NCBI GenBank assembly: GCA_949752795.1
Contig: OX457070.1
Location: 28,482,588-28,546,587 of the forward strand
DNA length: 64,000 bases
Reading direction: 5' to 3'
Origin: Hyperoodon ampullatus
Lineage: Eukaryota; Chordata; Mammalia; Artiodactyla; Ziphiidae
In this document: positions 37,123 to 47,739 of the stretch, piece after piece
Layout: every line of letters starts with the position of its first letter
How positions within the stretch are numbered: position 1 is the first letter of the stretch
Made by a program: the position numbers and the translations under genes
Notes under the pieces: model-generated
The model's input: only the letters and a program-made list of their open reading frames with translations
Databases searched by the model: none
Told to the model about the DNA's origin: nothing

Positions 37123-40100
37123 AGCCTCCTCCCAAGGCGCGTCCAGCTCTGGTTCTGGGAAGACTTCTCACAGTCATCTGCAATCATCTTCCTGATGCTG
37201 GTTCTGGTCGCCTCCGTCCTGCTGCAGGCCATTCTCTGTAAGTCCTCAGCTTCCATCTGGGTTCCATCCTTCCCCACGGCCAGTTGGCTCCCTCTCTCCC
37301 CCTCTCTCTGCTGGTCTCTCCTGCCTCTGGCTTTTTCATTTGTCTTGTTTCCCCTCTTGCCACGTGCAGTCAGAGAGTCCCCTCCCACCTCCACCCCCGC
37401 CCCGCCCCCTCCCCGTCCCCAGTAAGATCAGCTGCTGCTCCTTCCTTTCCAATTCCGGGGAGATTTTCCTGACAGGGATCAGCATGCTTGTGCTCTAGGA
37501 CACGCTCTTTTGTCCGCAAGAGATGTTTGCCCATCTTCATCCTGTGTCATTTCCTCCTTCATCTCTGAGTTTCATGTCCCTTTGATTGAGAGCCTTGTGG
37601 GTAGCCACCAACAGTGAGCATGATGTTTCCTGACCCCACAAGGGATGGTGTCCCAACTGTATCCTCAGCCCCAACTGACTAGATGGAGAACCTGGCCAAC
37701 AGGTTAGGGTTAGGGTTAGGGTTAGTGTTAGGGATCACTGCCCCCCCACCACAGGACCCCTTCTCTTCACTCTCCTGCTCCCACAAAGGTCATGTCAAGG
37801 GAGACTTCCTACTTCTTCATTGGATGTGTGATGTATCTTTCTCCCTCTTCTGGCTTTGCCAAGCCTCATGGCCTCTGCTGCTTCTTCCTCTCATTAGGTC
37901 TCCAGAAAGCAGGTGGAGGGAACACCTGCACTCTCCCTTCAAGGCCTCGGGACATATTTGGTCTTGGACTTGGAGGGTCTGAGCAGAGTCTCCTCTGCTT
38001 TGAGCCCACTTGGCTTACTTTTGGTTTCCTCTATGGCACCTAAGCCTGTGGCCTGAACAGAGTGTGACAGGGGGTGGGACAAGGGAAGAGAAGAAGTGGT
38101 TTCGTAATTCTCCCTTTTTGTATTCTCTGGAGAAGAGATCACCTCCAGATTAGAAGTCTGCATAGGCTCTCCCTTCCATAGCCGTGAGGGGCTTATGGGC
38201 AGTCATAAGCCGTGCGGCCCAGAGGGACATGGGAAGTATGACAAAGGGGTGTTTGAAGGCATCCCTTTACCAAATGCACCGTGAACAGGCAAAGAAAATT
38301 TAGAACTGGGTTCTAACCCCCTCTTCTGCTTACCTGTGAGGTCCTCTAACAGAGAGTCCATGTTTTGTCGATCTTTGCATGATCTGCCTCTCCCAGAGTT
38401 CCTGGTGCATGAAGGGTGCCCATCGCATGTTTGTTGAATGAATACATTATGAATGAGTGCAGGGTAGGCAACTGCTCCTTGGGTTGGGTCCTTAGGAAGC
38501 TTGAGCCCATCCCTTCCCTCCCCTTCCTTTTATTACCCTGGCAACAGCCCCACTCCAGTCCCTGGGGATCCCCTTGGCTGACCTCTTGACTTTCTCATAT
38601 CCAGATCCCTGGTCTATGGGCACAATATCAGATGTCAAGACAAATGCCCGGTTGCTGAAAGGTCGTGTGGACAACATCAACACCCTGAGTTCTGAAATAA
38701 AGAGGAATAGAGGTGGCGTGGCAGCAGCTGGCATTCAGGTCCAGATGGTGAATGCCAGCCTGGATCGTGTGCATTCTCAGATCCGGAGGTTGGAAACCAG
38801 CATGAAGGAAGCCAATGCACGGTTGCAGATGCTAACAAGTAGTTGGGAAGAAGTCGATAAGTTCAATGCCCAAATCCCGGAGCTAAAAAGAGATTTGGAT
38901 AAAGCCAGTGCTTTAAACGCAAAGGTCTGGGGACTCCAGAGAGCTTTGGAGAATATCAGCCAGTTGTTCCAACAGCAAAGTAAGTGACTCAGAAAAGAAC
39001 GTTGCAAGTTGACCAGTGGCCCGTGGGACCTTGCCAGTCTTAGGCATGACACCACTGGGCTGGTGTGTGTGGAGGGGAGGTGGAGAGGATCAGGGCTGCC
39101 ATGGCTGGAAGGTTAAGAAGAGAGGGCTCAGCACTGGGTTTGGGGAGGGCTTAGGGGCTGTTCAGGAGAGAAGGCACTAGGGACCGGCCAGGGTTCCCAC
39201 ACCAAGGCACAGAATATGAGGGCATTAGGGAGTCTCTTTGTCCTGATCCAAAGCCAGCCATTTTCCATTAGTCTCTACCTAGAGCCCAGGGGCTCAGACA
39301 CTTGTGATGGCCAATGGAAAATTACTCCTCCCCACAAGAGAGACAGATTCTTGATTCAGCCTCTCTCACTCTCCCCTCTCTGAGCCCAGAGACTCTACCA
39401 ATCTCAGTCAGACTTTCAGGATCTGAGCGAATGTCCCCAAGCTCCTACACAAGGACTCAAAGACCCCAGAGCCCAGCCCCATTCACTCTGTCTCTGGGAT
39501 CCCACTCAAGTATCCCTACCTAGCCAGTACCAGAGAAAACAGGAACACCAGAGTACATATTTCACTCTTGTTCTCCAGATGACATCCTACAGATGGTTTC
39601 TCAAGGCTGGAAGTACTTCAGGGGGAACTTCTATTACTTTTCTCAAGTCACAAGGACCTGGTACAGTGCCCAGCAGTTCTGCTTGTCCAGGGATTCACAC
39701 CTGACCTCAGTGACCTCAGAGAGTGAACAGGTGAGTGCTGTCCTGTGGGCTCTAGGAAGGGGGTGTATTGGTAGCTGTATCAGGCAGGATGGGCGAGATT
39801 ATGCTGCGGTGACAAAAATCCCCAAATATCAGTAATTCTTCAGAATTACTTCTCACTTGTACACTGCATGTCCAATGAGGGCCAGCAAGGGGTTCTGCTC
39901 ACTGTGGTTACTCAGGGCTTAGGTCAAAGGAGATTTCATCTCAACATATGTTTCCACAATTGCTGAGGTGAGAAAAGGGAACATGGCACATTGTGTGTTG
40001 GCTCTTAAAGCTTCTGCTGGAAGCAACGGACATCACTTCAGCTCACATTTCATTGGCCAAAAAAATGATGCAGTATTTGTAGCTTCAAAGAGGGCAGGGT

Positions 40101-42170
40101 AGTACAATCTTTCCATGTGCCCAGAAAATAGGAGTATTTGTGAATAGCATTAATGACACTGTCTGACCCAAGAAGTCCCCTACCTGGTTAGGCAGAATAT
40201 TGAACAAGCTCCTTTCATCTGGAGGTGGGCTAGCAGAGCAGGTGAGATCACGGGCTCTGGAGTCAGAGTCTAGACTCCTAACCCTGTGTCTGTGGGTTCA
40301 CGGGCTGTCACTGAGGGTGGGTGAAGAACACCCAGAGAGACAGATGCTCCAACTCGGAGTCGTGGCAGCACCTCTGCTCATTCTGTCTCTCTGCAGGAGT
40401 TTCTCTACAGGACTGCAAGTGGACTTCTCTACTGGATCGGCCTGAGCAAAGCAGGGAGTGAGGGGTACTGGTACTGGGTGGATGACTTGCTGTTCAACAA
40501 GGTCCAGAGTGTGAAGTAAGCCCCAAGAACCCTCCTTCCCAGACTGGCTTTCTTGGGCCAGGGCCAGGGCATGAAGAGTGGAGTGATAGTTCCTACTGAC
40601 CACAGGGTTTGTGATTCTTCCCCATCATCCAGGGGCAGCAGCATTGAACAGAGATCTAGCTGGCCTCTGCCACTAATTGGCTGTGAAACTGGGGACAAAT
40701 TCATGGCCTCTCGGTGCCCTCTGCGGTTTGGCAGCATGGCTGTCCACCCAGACTTGGCAGGGACCTGGTTCTAAGTTTAGGTCTTTGCACTGTGGGTTCC
40801 TGTAGGGCCTTGAGAGTTGTGGGCTGGTGTGGCCCTAACTTGGGGGGTGATTGCAGGCTCAGAGGTTGACAGATCACTGGTCCCCTTCCTCTCAGGCATG
40901 GAAAAACTTGAGATGCTATCACCCGGCACCAAAGCTGGGGTTGAAATCTCTCAGTTATTCATTGGAAATATGTTTTTCTCTGTTTTTTTCCTTTGATAGG
41001 TTCTGGATTCCAGGTGAGCCCAACAACACTGGGAACAATGAACACTGTGCCGATATAAAGATGTCCTCACTGCAGTCATGGAATGATGCCTCCTGTGACA
41101 ATGAATTTCTTTTTATATGTAAACGACCCTACATCCCATCAGAACCATGTCAGGACTGACCCCCAAGCTCAAACTTTAAACTCCAGTGCTTGTTGAATTC
41201 AAGGAAATGTGGCTCTTTCCTTCATACTCCAGGGTGATTTTGAACCTTAATTTTTCTTGCTTCGAAATTGTCTTGAAGGCATCCGGGAGTCTATCTGCCT
41301 TGGCTAGGAGTTCTCTGACCCCACAGAGGCAGCTGAAACCGAAAGGAGATCTTGGGTTGAAATGGGAGCTGAGGGTGGAGAGGATTAGAAGTTCACTAAT
41401 TCACCCAGTGAGGTGAATCAGAACCTGCAATCTGGGGCAGCACCCTGGGGCGTCCCATCCCTTCAGAGAAGCCTCATCTTCACTGCATGAAAGTTGCTTC
41501 GACTGCCCAAGCAATTGTCTGGAGACTGAGACTCAGGGCTTTTCTGGTTGATTCCCCAGAATTCCCAGTTGCCTGCTGAGATGGCTGTGCTCTCAGTGGG
41601 AAGAGCTCCGCTCTTTTTTTTTTTTTTTTTTTTTTTTTGCGGTACGCGGGCCTCTCACTACCGTGGCCTCTCCTGTTGTGGAGCACAGCCGCTCTGGACG
41701 CGCAGGCTCAGCGGCCGTGGCTCACGGGCCCAGCCGCTCCACGGCATGTGGGACTTTCCTGGACAGGGGCACGAACCCATGTCCCCTGCATCGGCAGGCG
41801 GACTCTCAACCACTGCGCCACGAGGGAAGCCCAGAGCTCTGCTCTTGGTGACCCTGTTCATGCCATGTACCCATGGGCCCCTTCATCCACATCCTCTGAG
41901 ATCTGAGACCCTTCCTCCCTGGGACGGGCTTGACTGGTTCAGATGTGGGGCTGACATGGGAATGTGTCTCCTTAGAGCAGGACCAGCGTCCATGCGCTTC
42001 TCCCTCCCCCTCACTCGCTAAACTCTGGGACCCAGTCTGTCTGCCGAGCCCTTCTGCCTCCCCTCCTCTTTCTTCTGCATCTCCTCTCTCCCCAGAGGGC
42101 AGGGGAAGGGGCCTTCAGTGAAGAGGGCACCTCTGAGCTTCATTAGAATAAAATGCTGCCTGGGAAAAGG
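36955..42170 (+). CDS. CD207: CD207 (langerin) orthologue, frame broken in exon 2 or N-terminus replaced
   Basis: Langerin is the endocytic C-type lectin of Langerhans cells, a type II trimer that binds mannose- and fucose-type and some sulfated sugars and builds Birbeck granules. Exons 2-6 are clear from sequence similarity, GT-AG junctions and conserved phases: membrane exon 37,123-37,237, neck 38,605-38,979, CRD 39,579-39,730, 40,397-40,515 and 41,000-41,159. The CRD shows EPN and WND motifs and the conserved cysteines. Exon 2 is 115 nt instead of the human 117, a 2-bp loss that breaks the ancestral frame, and the conserved exon 1 is not found. A continuous frame from ATG 36,955 reads the membrane helix in phase with exon 3, so a replaced N-terminus is possible. 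Exons 3-6 carry no lesion. Identity is sure; functionality is open. The tandem neighbour CLEC4F lies 7.3 kb downstream. Confidence 0.9.
37123..37237 (+). CDS. CD207: CD207 exon 2 (membrane segment), 2-bp deletion
   Basis: The acceptor 'tcttcctgcag' and donor 'GTAAGT' are intact. In the ancestral frame it begins E-PPPKARPALVLGRLLTV, matching the human segment that starts PPPKSGP. After that the frame must slip by two bases, around 37,176, to read IIFLMLVLVASVLLQAIL, the membrane helix. The 2-bp deletion is inferred by comparison with the human exon as I know it. Confidence 0.85.
37704..37733 (+). repeat. interstitial telomere-like repeat
   Basis: Five tandem TTAGGG units, the fourth mutated to TTAGTG, within CD207 intron 2. 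Confidence 0.95.
38605..38979 (+). CDS. CD207: CD207 exon 3 (coiled-coil neck)
   Basis: 375 nt, phase 1 at both ends, open throughout. Begins (Y)PWSMGTISDVKTN and ends LENISQLFQQQ. The heptad-like pattern forms the trimerising neck. Acceptor 'ctcatatccag', donor 'GTAAGT'. Asn-X-Ser sites such as NAS are present. Confidence 0.95.
39579..39730 (+). CDS. CD207: CD207 exon 4 (CRD part 1)
   Basis: 152 nt. Encodes DILQMVSQGWKYF through TSVTSESEQ, the start of the C-type lectin fold with the first CRD cysteine (QFCLSRD). Acceptor 'tgttctccag', donor 'GTGAGT'. Confidence 0.95.
39731..40396 (+). repeat. CD207 intron 4 with ancient interspersed repeat
   Basis: Much of 39,770-40,150 looks like an old, diverged transposon (for example 'gctgcggtgacaaaaatccc' and 'tggttactcagggcttaggt'). 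A MIR-like piece follows at about 40,235-40,310. Family of the first element not assigned. Confidence 0.4.
40397..40515 (+). CDS. CD207: CD207 exon 5 (CRD part 2)
   Basis: 119 nt, phase 0 in, phase 2 out. Encodes EFLYRTASGLLYWIGLSKAG and onward to KVQSVK, including the conserved WIGL core. Donor 'GTAAGC'. Confidence 0.95.
41000..41159 (+). CDS. CD207: CD207 exon 6 (CRD part 3 and stop)
   Basis: Encodes FWIPGEPNN, then WND and the last cysteines, ending PYIPSEPCQD and TGA at 41,157-41,159. EPN with WND marks a mannose/fucose-type Ca2+ sugar site. Compared with human, the stop after SEP is lost and three residues are added. The position of human Lys313 is Asn, as in mouse. Confidence 0.95.
41616..41832 (-). 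repeat. CHR-2 SINE in CD207 3' UTR
   Basis: Antisense full-length copy with a long T-tract. Flanked by 'agagctccgctctt' (41,602-41,615) and 'agagctctgctctt' (41,833-41,846), one mismatch. Confidence 0.93.
42147..42152 (+). terminator. CD207: poly(A) signal, CD207
   Basis: AATAAA about 990 bp after the stop codon, followed by a GT/T-rich stretch ('ctcttttgttgttttc' at about 42,177). First canonical signal downstream of the gene. Confidence 0.6.
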
Positions 42171-42199
42171 CCAGTCTCTTTTGTTGTTTTCTTCCTGGG

Positions 42200-43515
42200 G
42201 GTACAGGTGAATGTGTGGGGAAGAACATCTGCTCTGCTGGACATGAAGTTCTGGGGTGTCCTCAGGAAGCAGTTGGGGGTTCAAAATTACAGAGAGTAGG
42301 AATGTTCCAGCCCCAGAAATGCCATAAAATATGAGCAGTACTTATCTCTGGCTTTTATTGAAATGCAGCAGAGCTGGGACTGCAGTGTCTGCAGTGTCAC
42401 GACCCTCCTGGTGGTCTTTCCTCCCAGGTGTTCATGGACCATCTTTTGTTCTCTGTCTTTGCTCCCGATGGGGAGACACCTCAGGTTTCCCACTCTTCAC
42501 AGAGACCGTGATCACAGACATGTGATCGTGTCCAAATCCCCCATCCAGGGGCCGAGGCAGGAATCCAGGCCTGCACCAGACAGGAGAGGAGCAGAGAGGA
42601 AGCAGAAAGGGTGCGGTGTGAGTGTGGGGTGGGCTCAGCAGAGCGGCCCTCCCCTCCTTGGGGGTCCTAATTAAGTGCCCTCTTTAGGGTCCTGGGGAGG
42701 GGACGTTTTCCTTCAGTGACTGTGACCAGCAGTGTGGTGTTCTGTGTGCAAAGGGGTTGGGGCTAAGGTCAGGGGCATTAGGAGGAATCTTGAAGGAACA
42801 TGGGGAAACTGGGGTTTTTAAAATATGGTGATGGACAAGGGATGGACAGTCAGCGATGGGGTCCACGAGGGAGCATTTGTAGGCCAGCTCCAGGGACATC
42901 CGAGGTCTGAGGGGGCAGGGGCATCAGGGAAGTGAAGACGCGCAAGTTCACAGGGGTGGACTGTGCGGGCATGGAAGACATCTATGTCTTCTCTAAGAAA
43001 TACTTGGTTGTTCCTACTCTTCATAATTCAAAGTAGCAAGTTACGGGAGAATGTTATTTCTTCCCAGTGTCGGCTATGAGCTCATAGCACAAGCTGATGT
43101 AGAAATGAAATACAAGTTGTGGGCTCAGGGCTGCCTCTAAGGAACTATCCCATGATGTGTCCAAACATGACACTGCTCTCCATCTTGCTGTCACGCCTGG
43201 CGTGTTAGTCACCATGTCTGGGCTGCCACGCTGAGTAGCATGTGACCCTGTCCCACGCTCCAGCTTCTTCCCTGAGGTGGGCACTTGTCACCAGGGCAGC
43301 GGATTCAGAGGCTTTCTTTGTAAGGCCTAAAATTTCACTTATTGCCATGATATTTTCTGAGGCTTACAGGGCCTCAAAAGCCTAACTTTGAGTTCCCCAG
43401 ATATGACCCCCACCTGGCCAATTCCCCTTAACTGGACCAGCTGCACTCCACCCAGTTTTTTCTTTTTTTCAATCATCTTTTAAAATTTTTTCTAGTTTTA
43501 TTATGATCAGAGAAT
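42200..43515. other. intergenic between the lectin genes, nothing recognised
   Basis: No exon or clear repeat recognised. Confidence 0.45.
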
Positions 43516-43520
43516 TAGGC

Positions 43521-43690
43521 TCCGTGGCCTCTCCGGTTGCGGAGCACAGGCTCCGGACGCACAGGCTCAGCAGTCATGGCTCACGGGCCTAGACGCTCCG
43601 CGGCATGTGGGATCTTCCCGGACCGGGGCATGAACCCATGTCCCCTGCATCGGCAGGCGGACTCTCAACCACTGCGCCACCAGGGAAGCT
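43521..43690 (-). repeat. CHR SINE, truncated
   Basis: Antisense CHR body that lacks the T-tract at its left end, so its 3' part is missing. The right end is 'gccaccagggaagct'. Confidence 0.88.
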
Positions 43691-43699
43691 CTAAATTTT

Positions 43700-43945
43700 T
43701 TTTTTTTTTTAAAGAAGAGACATGAGAGCTTGCCTCCCTCTCTCTGTCTGCTCTCCATCCTGTGAGTTTACAATGAGAAGACAGCCATCTGAAAACCAGG
43801 AACAGAGCTCTCACCAGGAACTGAGTCTGCCAGCACCCTTATCTTGGATTTCCCAGCCTCCAGAACCATGAGAAAGAAATTTCTCTTGTGTAAGCCTCTT
43901 AGTCTTTGATGTTTTTACTATAGCAGCCTGAATTGACTAAGACAC
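43700..43945 (+). repeat. MaLR-type LTR fragment
   Basis: 'agaagagacatgagagcttg', 'agacagccatctgaaaacca', 'tttcccagcctccagaacca' and the end 'gcagcctgaattgactaaga' fit the 3' half of a MaLR/MLT1 LTR. No internal genes. Confidence 0.7.
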
Positions 43946-43949
43946 TCAC

Positions 43950-45040
43950 CACTGGGGTAAATAGGAAACGATAAGAACAGGAATCTCTGGTTGGTTCTGA
44001 TGTGAAGGGATGAATGGGACTCTCTGACCACTTCTCTGGAAAAGAATTTGAACCTAGAAATACCCAGGGATTGAGGCAGTTAACAGAGAGAAGTTGAGTT
44101 GGAAGGGCTCTGAGTTAGAGAAAGGCTGGAGGGGCCACCATGGGGCACCTGCAGAAACTAAGAATACGCAGAAGCTGTGAGGCAGAGAAGCAAAGCACAC
44201 GAGGAATATATCTGGCAGAGAAAAGAGAATGGTGCGGAGGAGGGAATATGCGAGACACAGAGGGGAGGGCAGCAGAGTGAAGGCCCAAGAGCCTGGCTGC
44301 TGAGGTTCCTGGAACCACCTCAGATGCAGCCCAGCCCTCCTGACACTCCTGGGTCCTGTGCATGTGTATCCTGAGATACGACCTGCCCCCATGACCCTGC
44401 CCATTGCTTTTTCTGCAAACTGAAGGAGCCTGGGTCAGTGAGGATGTATTTTTATTTGGAGTCGGTGTCCCACTCTGTAACCAACCAGCGTAGCATGGCC
44501 AGGCCCTCCTCCCTTCAGGAAACTGGGACGGCTGCTGCTTTGCCTTGCCTTGGGACCTTGGCTCACTTACCCCCGCAGGCAGGGCTTACTTCTCCAGTGA
44601 GGTCACTACATGGGTACCTGCCCTTCTGCTGGCAATGGGTCCTTACCCAAGAAGTCCAGCATTGACAGAGCTTTAGTCCTTATCTCAGGTCATGGACACG
44701 ATAATATTTCTAATGAAATTCCAGGATTGTTTCCATTATAGCTGGAAAGTTGGGAGCCAAGGATGGGTGAGAATTTTATCTCATCCAACTTGTATATGTA
44801 TTTTATTATAGTATTTTTTTTCTGATTCTGCAGGCTAACAATGATTGACATGCCTTCTCTGAATGCTGCAATGAAATGCTCTTGAAAAATCTACATTTTT
44901 GTATTTGAATACAAAGAAGAGGAGACAAAATATTTGACCCACTCTTACTGATTGACTGATCCTAGCTCTTGTGAACAGGTACATGATATAATATTTTATT
45001 TTCTGTTTTATGCTTTGTCTATGCATCTATGTATCCATGT
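43950..45040. other. intergenic, nothing recognised
   Basis: No gene or named repeat seen. Confidence 0.45.
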
Positions 45041-45273
45041 ATCTATCTATCTATCTTCCTTCTTTCCCCTCCGTTCCTACCTCCCTCTTCCTTCCTCCCT
45101 TCCCTCCTCTCTCCTCCCCTTCCCTCCCTCCCTCCCTCTCTCCCTTCCTCCCTTCCTTCCTTCCTTCCTTCCTTCCTTCCTTCCTTCCTTCCTTCTTTCC
45201 TTCCTTTCTTCCTTCCCTCCCTCCCTCCCTCCTTCCCTCCTTCCTTCCTTCCTTCTTTCTTTTTTTCTCTTTC
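45041..45273 (+). repeat. (CCTT)n pyrimidine tract
   Basis: About 230 bp of almost pure pyrimidine strand built from CTTC, CCTT and CCCT units, preceded by a few ATCT units. The Ser/Phe/Leu/Pro-rich frames over it are simple-repeat translations. Confidence 0.95.
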
Positions 45274-45289
45274 TCACATCATGCCACAA

Positions 45290-46448
45290 AGCTATCTCTC
45301 TCCAGCCTTGCCCTTGCTTGCCTCTGCTTTGGCATTGATGCCAGGCAGACTCTCCCCAATGGTGATCTGGGTAGCTCCAAGCTTAGAACCTCACAGCTCT
45401 GTAACTTCAGAGGAAAGAATTTCCCCTTTCCAATAGTTTCAACAAAAACCCAGCATTGGGTCACATGCTCAGCCCTGAAGCAGTAATGGAGGTCAGGGAG
45501 ATGGGTTATGTTGATTGAGCCATAGGCTTAATCCTGGGAATTGGGTATGGGCTCAGCCTCACCCCTGCCAGAAGACTGAGCATGAGGCCAGGATGGTTCT
45601 CAAAACTAATCCCGGGAGAGATGCCTGAAGGAGGGAGACTGTTAGTTCACAGCTGCCCAGGGCCCTGCTTGCAGCCATGGGTCTCTTCCTTCCATCAAAA
45701 CTGCGGGATCAGCAACTCCCAGCTGTTCACCCTGTGTTGTCAGGGGTTGATATGGCTGATCAAAAACTTCTGGGGTGTCTGAAGCTAAGGGTCTGCATCT
45801 CTAGGCAGACGGCCCTGTACCATTCAGTGGAGACAGGGACAACCAACCTGTGAGAGGTCCTGACCAATGAGTGGTTCTAAGTGTTAATGTATAAGATGTC
45901 CATTTGATTTTTTCTGGCCAGAGAACAGAGAAACCTCTCGGCAAGGATTAGAAACGTCCTGGTGCTTCTTTCCTGCTGGCAGATTACGTTCTTGTGGGAG
46001 AAATAAGAGCTGGGAGCCTGGAGTGGGGAGGGGATTGGGCACAGGGAAGGGGGTGAGAGGAGGAGTCCTGTTGATCAAGCCTGGAGGACTGTGCCCCTTC
46101 CTGGCCAGACCTCGTCCTTCTAGCTGAGCAAGGGTTCTCCAAAGTTCTGCTTTTGAGGTTCTCTCAGCTTCTCAGGCCCAGGAGGAAACAGCTCCTGAGT
46201 GGGCTGACGTGGGCCCTTCCTGTATGTGGGGAAACAGAAACCAAGGCAGGCACTTTCTTTTCTGCTGCTCCCCTGGGCCTCTTACAAGCCTCTTGGGGGG
46301 TACCTCTGGCAGCTCCCCTCCCACTTGGACACTCCTGGGGTCTCAGGCAGCGCTGTTACGGACTTCACATTTTCCTGTGTCCTCTCCTCTCTGCTCAGCT
46401 TTCAACTGGCAGGAGGTAGCAGGCTTGTGGATGGTGGCTCTGTATTCT

Positions 46449-46449
<1 letters not shown>
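45290..46449. other. intergenic, nothing recognised
   Basis: No recognisable exon or repeat. Confidence 0.4.
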
Positions 46450-46489
<40 letters not shown>

Positions 46490-46950
46490 CACAAACATAC
46501 ACATATACATGCACCACACATATATACACACATACATACACATATAAACATACACATACACACACATCACACACACACACCACAGCACACATAAACATAC
46601 ACACATACACATATACGCACACCACACACCACACATAAACCTACACGTATACACACATACACACACCACACACATATACACACATACACATATAAACATA
46701 TACATATGCACACATATACTCATGCACACACACGTATACACACATACATATACGCATACACATATATATCACACACATATACACATACACATAATCACGG
46801 ATACACATATCCATATATACAATATATGGATACACAATACACAAATATACACATATACAAATATACACATACACACATATATCACACAATACACATATAC
46901 ACATACACATATACACATACACACACGTACATACCCACACACACACACTG
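46450..46950 (+). repeat. (CA)n and (ACAT)n compound microsatellite
   Basis: About 500 bp of alternating purine/pyrimidine sequence: a pure CA run at 46,451-46,482, then mixed ACACAT and ATAC units. Frames reading His/Thr or Cys/Val/Tyr are repeat artefacts. Confidence 0.95.
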
Positions 46951-47739
46951 CCATGGCATCATGAGCTGGGTGTAGGCAGGCACTCCCCTCCTCACCCTGC
47001 CGACGAGCTGTGCTCCCGGCTGGCTGTGGCTGCGTTGACAGTGGCCATCCATGACACAGGCTCCTGCTGGACCTAAGCTGCTCTCCTGGCCTGGCCGCAG
47101 GAGAAGGCATTTTCAGTGTGGCTTCTGCACCACGGAAGCCGGACGGCGGGCTTCTCAGGTGGTGTTCGGGGCCCTATGGGAGGCTGACTCCAGCATTTGG
47201 GAAAACACTGTGGGAATAGGATGTAGGGACTGAAGGTGAAAATGGGAAAAATCAACACAATTTGGATGGAACAAGCCACTTGCAAGGTAACTGACATCTC
47301 GTAAATGGGCTGCTGGTGAGATAGGGGACAAAGACATAATTAGATTTTCATGAGATAAAGAAAATGTGATCCATTTCCATAAGATTGTAACCCTCTGGAC
47401 TGATGGGGAACGGAGGAGCGAGAATCTACCGTCATCCTCAGAACTGACTTCAGGAGGACTGCCTTGACCAGCCATCGGGGTTACTGATTCTGTCCAGCTG
47501 GTCACCCCCATGGGGGTGGGGACTTGGGGCTGCACAGCTCCCCTGGGAAGGCTCACTCCTAGGTCTCGGCCCACAGGCAGCAGGAACCCCCTGACGCAGT
47601 GTTTGTTCCTCCTGGGAGTTACAGGTCTCATTGTAAAGCAGCACGTTGGCTTACCCCGCAGTTTCTTCTGAGTTAGTCCTGAACCTGATCAACTGAGGGG
47701 GGCACGGATGCAGTCAGCTTGAGGTGAGATCTTGGATTA
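46951..47739. other. intergenic, nothing recognised
   Basis: Mixed composition; no gene recognised. Confidence 0.4.

Larger units (their letters stand above)
41160..42170 (+). other. CD207: CD207 3' UTR, interrupted by a SINE
   Basis: Untranslated region to the poly(A) signal AATAAA at 42,147-42,152. A CHR-2 SINE occupies 41,616-41,832. The 3' end is inferred. Confidence 0.6.

Noticed and set aside
45010..45486. Ser/Leu/Pro-rich frames of about 150 residues
   Set aside because: Produced by the (CCTT)n microsatellite.
46343..46975. His/Thr- or Cys/Val/Tyr-rich frames; possible CRISPR-like tandem array
   Set aside because: Simple CA/ACAT repeats without unit-spacer structure, in a mammalian genome.
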